Shown one piece after another: positions 27,429 to 35,848 of a DNA stretch of 64,000 nt. Below the pieces are notes generated by a model. That model was not told where the DNA came from and did no database searches. It saw only the letters and a list, made by a program, of their open reading frames with translations. The stretch spans positions 3,844,001 to 3,908,000 of the forward strand of contig NZ_CP047898.1 in the NCBI RefSeq assembly GCF_009911795.1, read 5' to 3'. The stretch comes from Pseudarthrobacter psychrotolerans (lineage in GTDB: Bacteria > Actinomycetota > Actinomycetes > Actinomycetales > Micrococcaceae). The translations under genes and the position numbers were made by a program. Positions within the stretch are counted from its first letter, which is position 1; each line of letters starts with the position of its first letter.

Positions 27429-28274
27429 ATGAATGACAAAGCGGACGCAGACGAGGCAGACCGGGTGTTGAAGCAAAAGCACCGGGCCATGTGGGCCTCG
27501 GGGGATTACCCGGCCCTGGCCAGCGAATTGGTGCAGGATCTCGGGGCCATCCTGGTTGATGCCTGCGGAATCAAGCCGAAGCAGCGCGTCCTTGACGTGG
27601 CCGCCGGTGCAGGAAACGCGGCCATCCCCGCGGCCATGATGGGTGCCCGGGTAGTGGCCAGCGACCTCACTCCGGAGTTGTTCGACGCCGGGCGCCGGCA
27701 GGCTGCCGATCGCGGCGTCGAGCTTGAATGGGCGGAAGCAGACGCCGAGGCCCTGCCGTTCGGGGACGACGAATTCGACGTCGTGACCTCCTGTCTCGGC
27801 GTTATGTTCGCTCCGCACCATCAGGCCGGAGCAGACGAAATTGTGCGGGTCTGCAAACCCGGCGGCACCATCGGCCTACTCAGCTGGACGCCCGAAGGCT
27901 TCATTGGGAGGATGTTTGCCGCCATGAAACCGTTCGCGCCGCCGCCTCCGCCTGGAGCCCAGCCGCCGCCGCTGTGGGGCAGCGAGGACCACGTCCGGGA
28001 ACTCTTCGGCGACAGGATCACCGATACCCAGGCGAAAAAGCGCACGCTGGCTATCCGGAGTTTCCACCAGCCGGAGGACTTCCTGCGGTACTTCAAGTCC
28101 CACTACGGTCCCACCATCTCGGCCTACAAGTTCATTGGCGAGGACCAGGATAAGGCGCAGGCCCTGGACAAAGCACTCACCGAACTGGCCGATTCCTTTG
28201 GCGAGGCCCACGGTGATGCCGTGTGGCAAATGGAATGGGAATATCTGCTGCTGACCGCCAAGGAGGCCCGGTAG
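27429..28274 (+). CDS. Class I SAM-dependent methyltransferase
   Basis: 281 residues from the ATG at 27429, which has AAAGGAGAGG upstream. Motif I is VLDVAAGAGNAAIP near residue 55, followed by the acidic VVASDLTPEL and by ADAEALPFGDDEFDVVTS, as in UbiE/Methyltransf_11 small-molecule enzymes. A proline-rich loop (APPPPPGAQPPP) lies near residue 177. Its stop overlaps the start of the SRPBCC gene, so both are one operon. Confidence 0.9.
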   Translation: MNDKADADEADRVLKQKHRAMWASGDYPALASELVQDLGAILVDACGIKPKQRVLDVAAGAGNAAIPAAMMGARVVASDLTPELFDAGRRQAADRGVELEWAEADAEALPFGDDEFDVVTSCLGVMFAPHHQAGADEIVRVCKPGGTIGLLSWTPEGFIGRMFAAMKPFAPPPPPGAQPPPLWGSEDHVRELFGDRITDTQAKKRTLAIRSFHQPEDFLRYFKSHYGPTISAYKFIGEDQDKAQALDKALTELADSFGEAHGDAVWQMEWEYLLLTAKEAR

Positions 28275-28705
28275 TGCCCGGGAACCTTGTGGCCACATCC
28301 ACCATCAACATTGATGCTCCGGCGGTCCGGGTCTGGAAGGTCATCACCGATCCGGCCGCCGTGAAGGAATTTATGTTCGGCGCTGACCTGGAAACAGACT
28401 GGACGGTGGGCGGGCCCATCGCCTGGCGTGGCGAGTGGGAGGGCAAACCATACGAGGATAAGGGCGAGATCCTCGAGATTGATCCCGGCCGCAAACTGGT
28501 CCACACGCACTTCAGTCCGCTGGGCGGCCAGGAAGACAACCCGGAAAATTACCATACGCTCACCTGGACCCTCGCTGACCAGGATGGTGCAACAACGCTC
28601 ACGCTCTCGCAGGACAACAACGCCAACGAAGACGCGGCAGAGCACTCCAAGGGCATGTGGGACATGCTCGTGGCGGACGTCAAAAAGATCGCCGAACGCG
28701 TCTAA
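28274..28705 (+). CDS. SRPBCC domain protein (AHSA1-like)
   Basis: 143 residues from the GTG at 28274, which overlaps the previous stop (TAGTG) and follows AAGGAGG. The helix-grip fold of the START/AHSA1 group is recognisable: STINIDAPAVRVWKVITDPA, WTVGGPIAWRGEWEGKPYED and a C-terminal helix HSKGMWDMLVADVKKIAE. These proteins bind hydrophobic ligands or act as stress-response accessory proteins. The link with the methyltransferase suggests a shared small-molecule substrate, unproven. Confidence 0.88.
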   Translation: MPGNLVATSTINIDAPAVRVWKVITDPAAVKEFMFGADLETDWTVGGPIAWRGEWEGKPYEDKGEILEIDPGRKLVHTHFSPLGGQEDNPENYHTLTWTLADQDGATTLTLSQDNNANEDAAEHSKGMWDMLVADVKKIAERV

Positions 28706-28721
28706 GCAGCCCAAGTGAGTA

Positions 28722-28772
28722 GCAGTACGTGTCGTTATGAGCGTTATGAGCGCCCATAACGACACTTACTGC
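28722..28772. repeat. Long intergenic hairpin between convergent genes
   Basis: 18-base arms (28722-28739 and 28755-28772) with one mismatch around a 15-base loop. The sequence GTTATGAGC occurs twice (28734-28742, 28743-28751). It lies between the SRPBCC gene and ptsH. It could terminate both, and its right-hand arm carries GTAAGTG, as does the arm at 41331. Confidence 0.65.
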
Positions 28773-28873
28773 GACCTGGTTGGGTGGGGCCGGACGCTTA
28801 AAGACCAGCGGTCGCCGTCGTACCTTCCCCAAACGCGGGGACAGGCGCGACGGCGGCCGTTGGGGCAGAGCCG

Positions 28874-29152
28874 CTACTCGGCGTCGTGGTCCGTTTCCAG
28901 GATCTGGACCAGACGCTCCAGGGCGTCATCCGCGCCGGTACCTTCGGTGCGGAGCACCACAACATCGCCGTGGGCGGCACCTAGGCTCATAAGGGACAGG
29001 ATGCTTGCGGCGTCCATTGCCTCATCGACCGGCTCGCCTTGGCGGGCGATGGTGATGTCCAGGTCAAACTCGCCGGCGGCCTCGGCAAAGATGGCGGCGG
29101 GGCGGGCGTGCAGGCCTACGCGGCTGGCGACGGTTGCGGTGCGTTCTGGCAT
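28874..29152 (-). CDS. ptsH: HPr phosphocarrier protein
   Basis: 92 residues. The phosphorylated H15 lies in SRVGLHARPAA, and the regulatory-serine region reads DAASILSLMSLGA. HPr passes phosphate from enzyme I to EII complexes. It has AAAGGAG upstream of the ATG at 29152. It is last in the deoR-pfkB-fruA-ptsH operon, 68 bases after the EIIABC stop, so it is probably induced with fructose uptake. Enzyme I is not in the window. Confidence 0.96.
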   Translation of the reverse strand: MPERTATVASRVGLHARPAAIFAEAAGEFDLDITIARQGEPVDEAMDAASILSLMSLGAAHGDVVVLRTEGTGADDALERLVQILETDHDAE

Positions 29153-29220
29153 TTTTGCTCCTTTTGTCTTGCGGCGCCCTGTTGGTTCAGCGCCGTGGAT
29201 CTGTAGTGGGTAAGGCAGGG

Positions 29221-31280
29221 TCAGACGGTTGCGGGAACGGACTCCACGCTAGCAGCGCTCTCTGGCTGGCGGACGGCCCAGCGCTTGAGCGCGAGGACTG
29301 CCAGCGCAGTGACCACGGTCCCAACGAGGATCGAGACTACAAACATCACGAAGTTGTCGATGGCAAAGAAGACGAAGATTCCGCCGTGGGGAGCCTTTGA
29401 GCCAACCCCTGCAGCCATAGAGATGGCGCCTGTAATGGCACCCCGAGCATGCTGGCCGGGATGACACGGAGGGGATCGGCCGCGGCAAAGGGGATGGCAC
29501 CTTCGGAGATGAAGGATGCGCCCAGCAGCCAGGCTGCCTTGCCGTTCTCCCGCTCAGCTAGGCTGAAGCGCTGCCTGTCCAGAACCGTGGCAAGGGCCAT
29601 GGCCAGCGGAGGAACCATGCCGGATGCCATGACGGCGGCCATGATCTGCCAGGGCGCCTGGTTTTCCAGCGTTGCGGCGCCGAGGCCAGCGACGGCGAAC
29701 GAGTAGGCAACCTTGTTGACAGGTCCGCCGAGGTCGAAGCACATCATCAGGCCCAGGATGACGCCAAGCGCAATGGCACTCGCGCCGGTCAGGCCGGACA
29801 GCCAGGCGTTCAGGCCCTTGGTGATCGCAACGATGGGGAAGCCGAGAATCAGGAACATAAGGCCGGACGCGACCAGGGAAGCAAGCAGTGGGATGATAAC
29901 CACCGGCATCAGGCCGCGCAGCCAGCGGGCCACGTGTAGCTGGCCGATGACGTGTGCGATGTAGCCGGCCAGCAGGCCGCCCACGATGCCGCCGAGGAAG
30001 CCGGCGCCCATGAACCCGGCCACTGCGCCCGCCACAAAGCCCGGTGCGATGCCCGGACGGTCAGCGATGGCGTAGGCAATATAGCCGGCAAGCGCTGGGA
30101 CCAGGAAGCCCAGCGACAACCCGCCGATCTTGAACAGGACCGCGCCCAAGTAAGCGCCCAGGGGGCCCCACGCGTTGTCCGGAAACTCGGTGGGCAGGTT
30201 GAAGAGGCTGTTCTGCACCACGATGGTGTCCGCATACTTGGTGATCAGGTAGCCGCCCAGGAGGAAGCCCAAGGCGATCAGCAGACCGCCGCCGGCCACG
30301 AACGGAATCATGTAGCTGACACCGGTGAGCAGTGCCTTCTTCAGCTTCTGGCCGATGTGCTCGCCCTTTTCGGCGGCCTCGTTCTCAGCCTGTTCCTCCG
30401 CCCCGAAGTGGGGGACGCGGCGCGCATTCGGGTTGTCAGCGGCGGCGAGAGCTTCCTGGACCATCTTGGCGGGCTCGTCGATGCCGCGCTTGACGGGTGC
30501 GTTGATGACGGGCTTGCCGGCGAAGCGCTCCTTACCGCGGACGTCCACGTCCACCGCGAAGATCACGGCTTCGGCGGCGGCAATGACGGCAGGGTCAAGC
30601 GGCTTCGCGCCGGAGGAACCCTGGGTTTCCACCTGCAGGTCCACGCCCATTTCCTGGGCTGCGGCCACGAGGGAGTCCGCCGCCATGTACGTGTGGGCAA
30701 TGCCGGTGGGGCAAGCGGTCACGGCCACGAGCCGCCTGGGACCTGCGGTGGCGCCGGTGGATGAGCCTGTCGGAGCCGCAGCAGCGGTCGCCGTTTCAGC
30801 GGGCACGGCCGCCGCGTGGGATGCCGGCTTGTCCGCCAGGGCACCGTCCACCAGTTCCACGATTTCCTCGCGGGAAGACGCCGCACGCAACGCCGCGGTG
30901 AAGTCCTTTTTGATCAGGGACCGGGCCAGCTTGGACAGCAGCTTCAGGTGCTCCTGGTCCGCACCGTCAGGGGCGGCGATGAAGAAAACCAGGTCCGCGG
31001 GGCCGTCTTTGGCACCGAAGTCCACCTTGGGGTTGAGCCGGGCCATGGCCAGCGTGGGTTCGATGACCGCAGCAGAGCGGCAATGCGGGATGGCAATGCC
31101 GCCGGGGATGCCGGTGGCGGTTTTCTGTTCGCGGGCGAAGGCGTCGGCGAAGAGGCCTTCAACTTCTGACGCGCGGCCGGTGGCAGCTACTTTGCTGGCT
31201 AGGTGCCGGATCACGTCCTCGGGCGAGGTGCCCAGGTTCTGGTCGAGCTCGACCAGTTCGGTGGTGATGAGCTGAGTCAC
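29221..31280 (-). pseudogene. fruA: Fructose PTS EIIABC, frameshifted at 29441-29444
   Basis: Fused fructose-specific permease. EIIA is at residues 1-150 with H66 in GIAIPHCRS. EIIB starts near 183 with C190 in VAVTACPTGIAHTYMAADS. EIIC then carries about eight to ten membrane helices. It starts at GTG 31280 after AAAGGA. Near the end the frame runs off after ASMLG, while the expected tail (GAITGAISMAAG, KAPHGGIFVFFAIDN) is intact in another frame to 29221. One extra G in the coding GGGG (29441-29444) restores a 686-residue protein. It imports fructose as fructose 1-phosphate, the substrate of the upstream kinase. Confidence 0.9.
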
Positions 31281-31282
31281 TG

Positions 31283-32308
31283 TCAATCCTTTCGAAGGGC
31301 CGTGATGGTTACGGCATCCGGGGTGGTTTGGTGAACTGCCGGGACAGTGGAACCCGGCAGGGAAGCGGCGGCGGCACCGTGTGCCACCGCCTGACGGAGG
31401 CAATCGGCCGGGGCGGCGCCCCGGCCGTGGGCGAGCAGATAGCCAGCCAGCGATGAATCGCCCGCGCCGACAGTACTGACCGCGGCGACCGGCGGATGCG
31501 TGGCCAGCCACGCGCCGTCGGCCGTTACCAGGACAGCTCCCTTGGATCCGAGAGTTGCCAGGACAGCACCCACACCTGAACGTACGACGGCGGCGGCGGC
31601 CGCTGCAGCGGCCTCCGGATCCGCTTCAAGTTCGTCTGCGGTGGACGCCGTAGCGAAGCCGGCTGCAGCAGCCAGTTCCGCCAGTTCCTCGGCGTTGGGT
31701 TTGAGGAGGTCCGGTTTCCCGGACACACCGGCCTGTGAAGTGCCATCCTGTGCCGTGCCGTCCGGCGAGATGCCGGAGACGGCGGCGACGAGAGGGCCGC
31801 CGGAGGAGTCGACGGCGATCAGCGGCGCACCGCCGTCGGCCGAAGTCCGCAGCCGCCGGGTGACGGTGGCGTAGAAGTCGTCCGGGAAGCCGGGCGGCAG
31901 GGAACCGGCCAGGACCACCCAGCTGGCGCCGCGGGCGCGTTCCAGTAGCAGGCCGATCAGGGCTTCCTGCTGGTCTGCATCCATGATGGGTCCGGGCTCG
32001 TTGATCTTGGTGGTCACGCCGCCCGGCTCGGTGAGCGCCACGTTGGTGCGCAGCGGCTCGTCTATGGGGAGGGCCGCGAATGGCACGCCATCGTGGAGCA
32101 GCCCCGCGAGGACGGGGTCACTTTCAGCGCCCGGAAGCACCGCGATGGTCTCCAGGCCGGAGGCGACCAGGGCGCGGGAGACGTTGACGCCCTTGCCGCC
32201 GGATTCCTGGCTGACCGAGACCGCGCGTTGGACTTCGCCGCGTTCCAGGGGGCCGGGCAGGGCCACCGTGCGGTCCAGGCTGGGGTTGGCCGTAAAGGTG
32301 ACGATCAT
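31283..32308 (-). CDS. pfkB: 1-phosphofructokinase (PfkB family)
   Basis: 341 residues of the ribokinase/PfkB fold: MIVTFTANPSLDRTVALPG at the start, SGGKGVNVSRAL near residue 36, and the C-terminal anion-hole motif STVGAGDSSLAGYL with the catalytic Asp. It phosphorylates fructose 1-phosphate to fructose 1,6-bisphosphate. Its start overlaps the deoR stop by four bases and its stop is two bases before fruA, so the three are one transcript. Confidence 0.94.
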   Translation of the reverse strand: MIVTFTANPSLDRTVALPGPLERGEVQRAVSVSQESGGKGVNVSRALVASGLETIAVLPGAESDPVLAGLLHDGVPFAALPIDEPLRTNVALTEPGGVTTKINEPGPIMDADQQEALIGLLLERARGASWVVLAGSLPPGFPDDFYATVTRRLRTSADGGAPLIAVDSSGGPLVAAVSGISPDGTAQDGTSQAGVSGKPDLLKPNAEELAELAAAAGFATASTADELEADPEAAAAAAAAVVRSGVGAVLATLGSKGAVLVTADGAWLATHPPVAAVSTVGAGDSSLAGYLLAHGRGAAPADCLRQAVAHGAAAASLPGSTVPAVHQTTPDAVTITALRKD

Positions 32309-33108
32309 GCGATCACCACGTCAACGCCGGCTTCGGTCAGGGCCGCCGCCAGTTCGGGGCCGGGCTCGCTGTCTGTAATCAAGGTGTCCAGATCTTTCAG
32401 GGAGGCGAACTGGACCAGGGTTTCTGCGTCCAGCTTGGAAGAATCGGCCAGCACCACGATGCGGCGCGCCGAATGGACGAAGGCTGCCTTGACGGCGGCT
32501 TCTTCAGGATCGGGAGTGCTGAGGCCAAAGCTGGGGTGGATGCCATTGGTGCCGATGAAGGCAATGTCCGGGCGCATCCGCTGCGCCGCCTCCACGGTTG
32601 ACTGCCCCACCGCGGCCTGGGTGAGGCCCCGCACCCGGCCGCCCAGGATCTGGAGGGCGATTCCGGGAGCGGTGGACAGCTTCGCTGCAATGGGCACGGC
32701 GTGGGTAATGACCACGAGTTCGGCGCCGGAATCGGTAGCGGAAGGTACGACGGCGGCGCGTCGGGAGAGGAGGTCGGCCAACGCTTCGGTGGTGGACCCG
32801 GCGTCAAGCAGGATGCTGCCGGACGTTGCCTGCGGGATCAGTGCCAGCGCCGCCTGGGCGATGCGCATCTTCTGATCCGGGCGCTGGATGGTCCGTTCGT
32901 TGATGCTTTCCTCGGTGGTGCTGAAGCGGTCGGCGGCAACTGCTCCGCCGTGGACACGGCGCACGGTGCCGGTGTTTTCAAGGGTGGCGAGGTCGCGGCG
33001 CACGGTTTCGGTGGTGATGCGGAAGCGCTCCGCCAGCATGGTCACGCTGACCCGGCCGGTGCCGGCGACTAGCTCGGCAATCTTCTGCTGGCGCTCCTCG
33101 GCGAACAC
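32305..33108 (-). CDS. DeoR/GlpR family regulator of the fructose operon
   Basis: 267 residues. The N-terminal DeoR helix-turn-helix (ERQQKIAELVAGTGRVSV, ITTETVRRDLATLE) is followed by a sugar-phosphate sensor domain with LLDAGSTTEALADLL, AFIGTNGIHPSFG and VVLADSSKLD. As first gene of the operon it probably represses it and is relieved by fructose 1-phosphate. The start is GTG 33108 with GGAGGGT close upstream. Corynebacterial FruR has the same position. Confidence 0.93.
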   Translation of the reverse strand: MFAEERQQKIAELVAGTGRVSVTMLAERFRITTETVRRDLATLENTGTVRRVHGGAVAADRFSTTEESINERTIQRPDQKMRIAQAALALIPQATSGSILLDAGSTTEALADLLSRRAAVVPSATDSGAELVVITHAVPIAAKLSTAPGIALQILGGRVRGLTQAAVGQSTVEAAQRMRPDIAFIGTNGIHPSFGLSTPDPEEAAVKAAFVHSARRIVVLADSSKLDAETLVQFASLKDLDTLITDSEPGPELAAALTEAGVDVVIA

Positions 33109-33164
33109 GTACCCTCCATTGCGTAAAGTGCTGGATCGCCAGTGCCCGGTTGTCCAGTGACTGG

Positions 33165-33218
33165 CATCACATGATGTTGAATTACTTGACTTTATCTGTG
33201 ACTATGTTGGTTTGTCAA
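33165..33218 (-). promoter_or_regulatory. Promoter and CATCA-N2-TGATG dyad of the fructose operon
   Basis: Reading leftwards, TTGACA (33213-33218) and TAAAGT (33189-33194) are separated by 18 bases. The dyad CATCACATGATG (33165-33176) lies just downstream and is a candidate DeoR-type operator. Confidence 0.5.
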
Positions 33219-33251
33219 CGAAAGCCAGAAAAGCGCAGAACCGCCTGGAGT

Positions 33252-33306
33252 TTTTGTCCACTTATTGGGAGTTGAACGGCTCGGAAGTCCCAATAGGTGG
33301 ACAAAA
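33252..33306. repeat. Long inverted repeat, 19-base arms
   Basis: TTTTGTCCACTTATTGGGA (33252-33270) pairs with 33288-33306 with one wobble around a 17-base loop. An outer GAG/CTC extends the stem past a one-base bulge. It lies between the DUF6458 gene and the fructose operon, beside a separate terminator. Confidence 0.6.
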
Positions 33307-33348
33307 CTCGCGGGCGGCGGGCGGGCGGGCGACGGGCCCGGGAAACGC

Positions 33349-33383
33349 AAAAAACCGGGCCGGACCTTTGCGGTCCGGCCCGG
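33349..33383 (-). terminator. Intrinsic terminator of the DUF6458 gene
   Basis: A 12-base perfect G+C stem (33355-33366 with 33372-33383) with a five-base loop, followed on the minus strand by six T (33349-33354). It is the best intrinsic terminator in the window. Confidence 0.85.
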
Positions 33384-33402
33384 CGTCCGGGTGGTTTGGA
33401 GC

Positions 33403-33660
33403 CTAGATGCCGCCGTCGCGGCTTTCGTTGCGGGTGATGCGCTCGCCGGTATTGGGATCAACCACCGAACGGGTTTCGCTGACCCGGCGGCTGCGGCCCG
33501 GTGAGGCCAGGACGAGGGAGGCGATCAGTCCGATCACGCCAACGGCCATCAGGATGTAGCCGACCATGACCTGGTCCAGGAAGGGGATTAGCCCCGGGGC
33601 GACGGCCCAGGCCAGGATGGCACCGAGTGCAATAAGGAAGATGGAGGAACCGATTCTCAT
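33403..33660 (-). CDS. DUF6458 small membrane protein
   Basis: 85 residues from the ATG at 33660, with AAGGAGCAAG upstream. There are two transmembrane helices (SIFLIALGAILAWAV and VGYILMAVGVIGLIASLVL), then a polar Arg/Ser/Glu-rich tail ending VVDPNTGERITRNESRDGG. The family is common in actinobacteria and uncharacterised. It is monocistronic. Confidence 0.85.
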   Translation of the reverse strand: MRIGSSIFLIALGAILAWAVAPGLIPFLDQVMVGYILMAVGVIGLIASLVLASPGRSRRVSETRSVVDPNTGERITRNESRDGGI

Positions 33661-33809
33661 GACTTGCTCCTTGTTGTTCGAGTACTTGTGGTGCCGAACT
33701 TGATAAGCATGCTGTCGTACGCTCACGCTACAGCCCGGCCGGGTGCGATTCAATCATTTGGCCGGGCCCCGGGGTGAGCGTCGCGCCTGCTCAGGGGCCC
33801 GCCACTGGC

Positions 33810-33815
33810 TAGGCT
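33810..33815 (+). promoter_or_regulatory. -10 element TAGGCT, likely leaderless start
   Basis: TAGGCT, six bases, then the ATG at 33822; there is no ribosome binding site. Confidence 0.55.
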
Positions 33816-33821
33816 AATCCG

Positions 33822-34439
33822 ATGGAGACAGTTGTTTGGTCCAAGCCGGAGGCTGAACGGGACGGCACGCCGCTGCTGGTCATGATGCATGGCTACGGCA
33901 CCGATGAGTCGCGGATGGTGCGATTGTTCGAATACCTGCCGGCGGAGTTCACTTATGTCGCGCTGCGGGCCCCCATGGTGATCGGCGACCACTACGGCTG
34001 GTTCCTGCTGGACTACTTCCTGGCCAACGATTTCGCGGATGTCATCACCGCCACCAACACCGTCCAGACGTGGATCAACTCGGTCAGGGGCCAGCACAGC
34101 AGCGTGAGTCTGTTGGGCTATTCGCAGGGAATGGCCATGGCCAGCACGCTGCTGCGGCTCCATACAGCGGACTACATGGCAACGGTGGGCCTCTCCGGCT
34201 TTGTGCTGGAAAACGAACTGCTGACTCTGACCGAATCGTTCACGGCGCCGCCGCCTTTCTTCTGGGGACGGGACAAAGCGGACCTGGTGATCAATGAGGA
34301 CGCCACGGCCTACACCGGGCAATGGCTGAACGAAAACACCCGGCTGACCGCCAGGACATATCCCGGTATGGGCCACGCCATGAGCAAGACGGAGATGGTG
34401 GACGTCAGCGCCTTCCTGCGCCACTACGTCCTCAGCTGA
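33822..34439 (+). CDS. Alpha/beta hydrolase, phospholipase/carboxylesterase type
   Basis: 205 residues, the compact carboxylesterase form. MMHGYGTDES carries the oxyanion loop. The nucleophile Ser is in SLLGYSQGMAMA (GxSxG). The Asp near residue 150 (WGRDKADLVI) and the His in TYPGMGHAMSKTE complete the triad. It is cytoplasmic with no signal peptide. The ester substrate is unknown, and it is transcribed alone. Confidence 0.9.
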   Translation: METVVWSKPEAERDGTPLLVMMHGYGTDESRMVRLFEYLPAEFTYVALRAPMVIGDHYGWFLLDYFLANDFADVITATNTVQTWINSVRGQHSSVSLLGYSQGMAMASTLLRLHTADYMATVGLSGFVLENELLTLTESFTAPPPFFWGRDKADLVINEDATAYTGQWLNENTRLTARTYPGMGHAMSKTEMVDVSAFLRHYVLS

Positions 34440-34975
34440 ACTGTCTGCTTGGTTGAACCCTGTGCTCGGCTGATCGGGCGCCTTCCCGACGAGAATTCCG
34501 TCACAATCCCGGCCGAAGAGTGCGTGGAGCGAACGCCCGGGGAAAAACAGTTGCGTGCCAAATTTGTAAGCGCTTACACTCGTCGGTGGCCCACTCTTTG
34601 CGGGCGGCTGAACCATCGGAAAGGGAAGTCTGACACATGCCACGTCCCCGGCCTCCGGCCCGCCTTGCGCCGCCGGCCCTGCTCGGCCAGGTTGTCAGGC
34701 CGTGCCAAGGCGCCCATGATGGAAGAAGACGTTAAACAGCAGCCACCGGCCTGCCGTGGTTTCACCCCGGCCCCTAGCCGCCCCTGCTGACCCGGCGGCA
34801 TCGTGGCCGCGCCCCCGCTCCTGTTCGGACCCCTCCGTGCTGCCCACCGCTTTTCTGTCTGCTCTACATCTGCTTAGTTATGTTCCGCCCAACGATCCTG
34901 CCCGTGAAGTACCGCCCACTGACATCCCGCCCGCGGCAGCCCGCCTGTTGCCCGCCGTCTGAAAGGACACCGCGC
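34440..34975. other. Intergenic region with sugar-operon promoter and 400-base leader
   Basis: Holds the LacI-type operator and promoter at 34551-34579, then about 400 bases before pgmB. A 32-codon frame at 34637-34735 with GGGAAG upstream is Arg/Pro-rich and not convincing. No other gene is seen. Confidence 0.5.
34551..34579 (+). promoter_or_regulatory. Promoter with LacI-family operator (TGTAAGCGCTTACA)
   Basis: TTGCGT (34551-34556), a 17-base spacer and TTACAC (34574-34579) form a promoter. The perfect 14-base palindrome TGTAAGCGCTTACA (34565-34578) covers the spacer and -10. This is the classic LacI/GalR half-site pair. No LacI-family gene is in the window. Confidence 0.75.
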
Positions 34976-35767
34976 ATGACCGACGTTCTGAAAACCCAAA
35001 GCACCAGCTGGACCACGGCCTCGGCCATCCTGTTCGACCTCGACGGCGTGCTGACCCCCACGGCCACCGTCCATGAACAGGCGTGGAAGGAACTCTTCGA
35101 GGGCTTCCTGGCGTCCCGCCCGGATGTGCCCGGCTACCGCGAGGACGACTACTTCGATCACATCGACGGCAAGCCCAGGTTCGACGGCGTCCGGGACTTC
35201 CTGGCGTCCCGCGGCATCGTGCTCCCCGAAGGCGCACCAAGTGACGGCACCACCGGTCATGGTTCCGCCGCGGACGCTACCCGGCAGGGCGCTACCGAGC
35301 AGGGCGCCGCCAACGCCACCGTCCAGGGACTGGGCAACCGGAAGAACAAGGTCTTCAACGACATCGTCAGCGCCGGCGTCGAGCCGTTTGAAGGCTCGGT
35401 GCGCTTCCTGGAAGCCGCCGTGGACCGCGGACTCAAGGTCGCCGTCGTCTCCTCGTCCCGGAACGCCCCGGCTGTCCTGAAGGCCGCCGGCCTGAACAGG
35501 CACTTCGAAATAGTGGTGGACGGCGTGGTGGCTGCGGCCGAAGGCCTGCCCGGCAAGCCGAGCCCGGCCACGTACCAGTACGCCGCGGAACTGCTGGGCC
35601 TGCCCAGCGAAGAATGCGTGGTGGTGGAAGACGCCGTCTCGGGGGTCCAGGCCGGACACGCGGGGCAGTTCCACTCGGTGATCGGCGTGGACCGTGGCGC
35701 CGGCCGGCAGACCCTGCTCGACGCCGGGGCCACGAGTGTGGTCAACGACCTCGACGAACTGCTGTAA
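34976..35767 (+). CDS. pgmB: Beta-phosphoglucomutase, HAD superfamily
   Basis: 263 residues from the ATG at 34976, with AAAGGA upstream. FDLDGVLTPT provides the nucleophile D21 and acid/base D23, VVSSSRNAPAVLKAAGL motif II, and VVVEDAVSGVQAG the metal site. It converts beta-glucose 1-phosphate, the product of the following GH65 phosphorylase, to glucose 6-phosphate. Between residues 87 and 117 the cap domain holds a Gly/Ala/Thr/Gln-rich stretch, longer than I expect for this group, that includes a 15-base tandem duplication (35276-35305). Confidence 0.9.
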   Translation: MTDVLKTQSTSWTTASAILFDLDGVLTPTATVHEQAWKELFEGFLASRPDVPGYREDDYFDHIDGKPRFDGVRDFLASRGIVLPEGAPSDGTTGHGSAADATRQGATEQGAANATVQGLGNRKNKVFNDIVSAGVEPFEGSVRFLEAAVDRGLKVAVVSSSRNAPAVLKAAGLNRHFEIVVDGVVAAAEGLPGKPSPATYQYAAELLGLPSEECVVVEDAVSGVQAGHAGQFHSVIGVDRGAGRQTLLDAGATSVVNDLDELL

Positions 35768-35848
35768 CACCAATCGCCGCCTGACGTTCCCCGGCCTCAG
35801 GCACGAAGCACCTCCCCGCCCCGCACAACGCCAAAGGATCCCAACACC

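Noticed and set aside
34637..34735. 32-codon frame with a ribosome-binding-like GGGAAG in the pgmB leader
   Set aside because: Arg/Pro-rich composition typical of random high-GC frames; kept only as a note on the leader.
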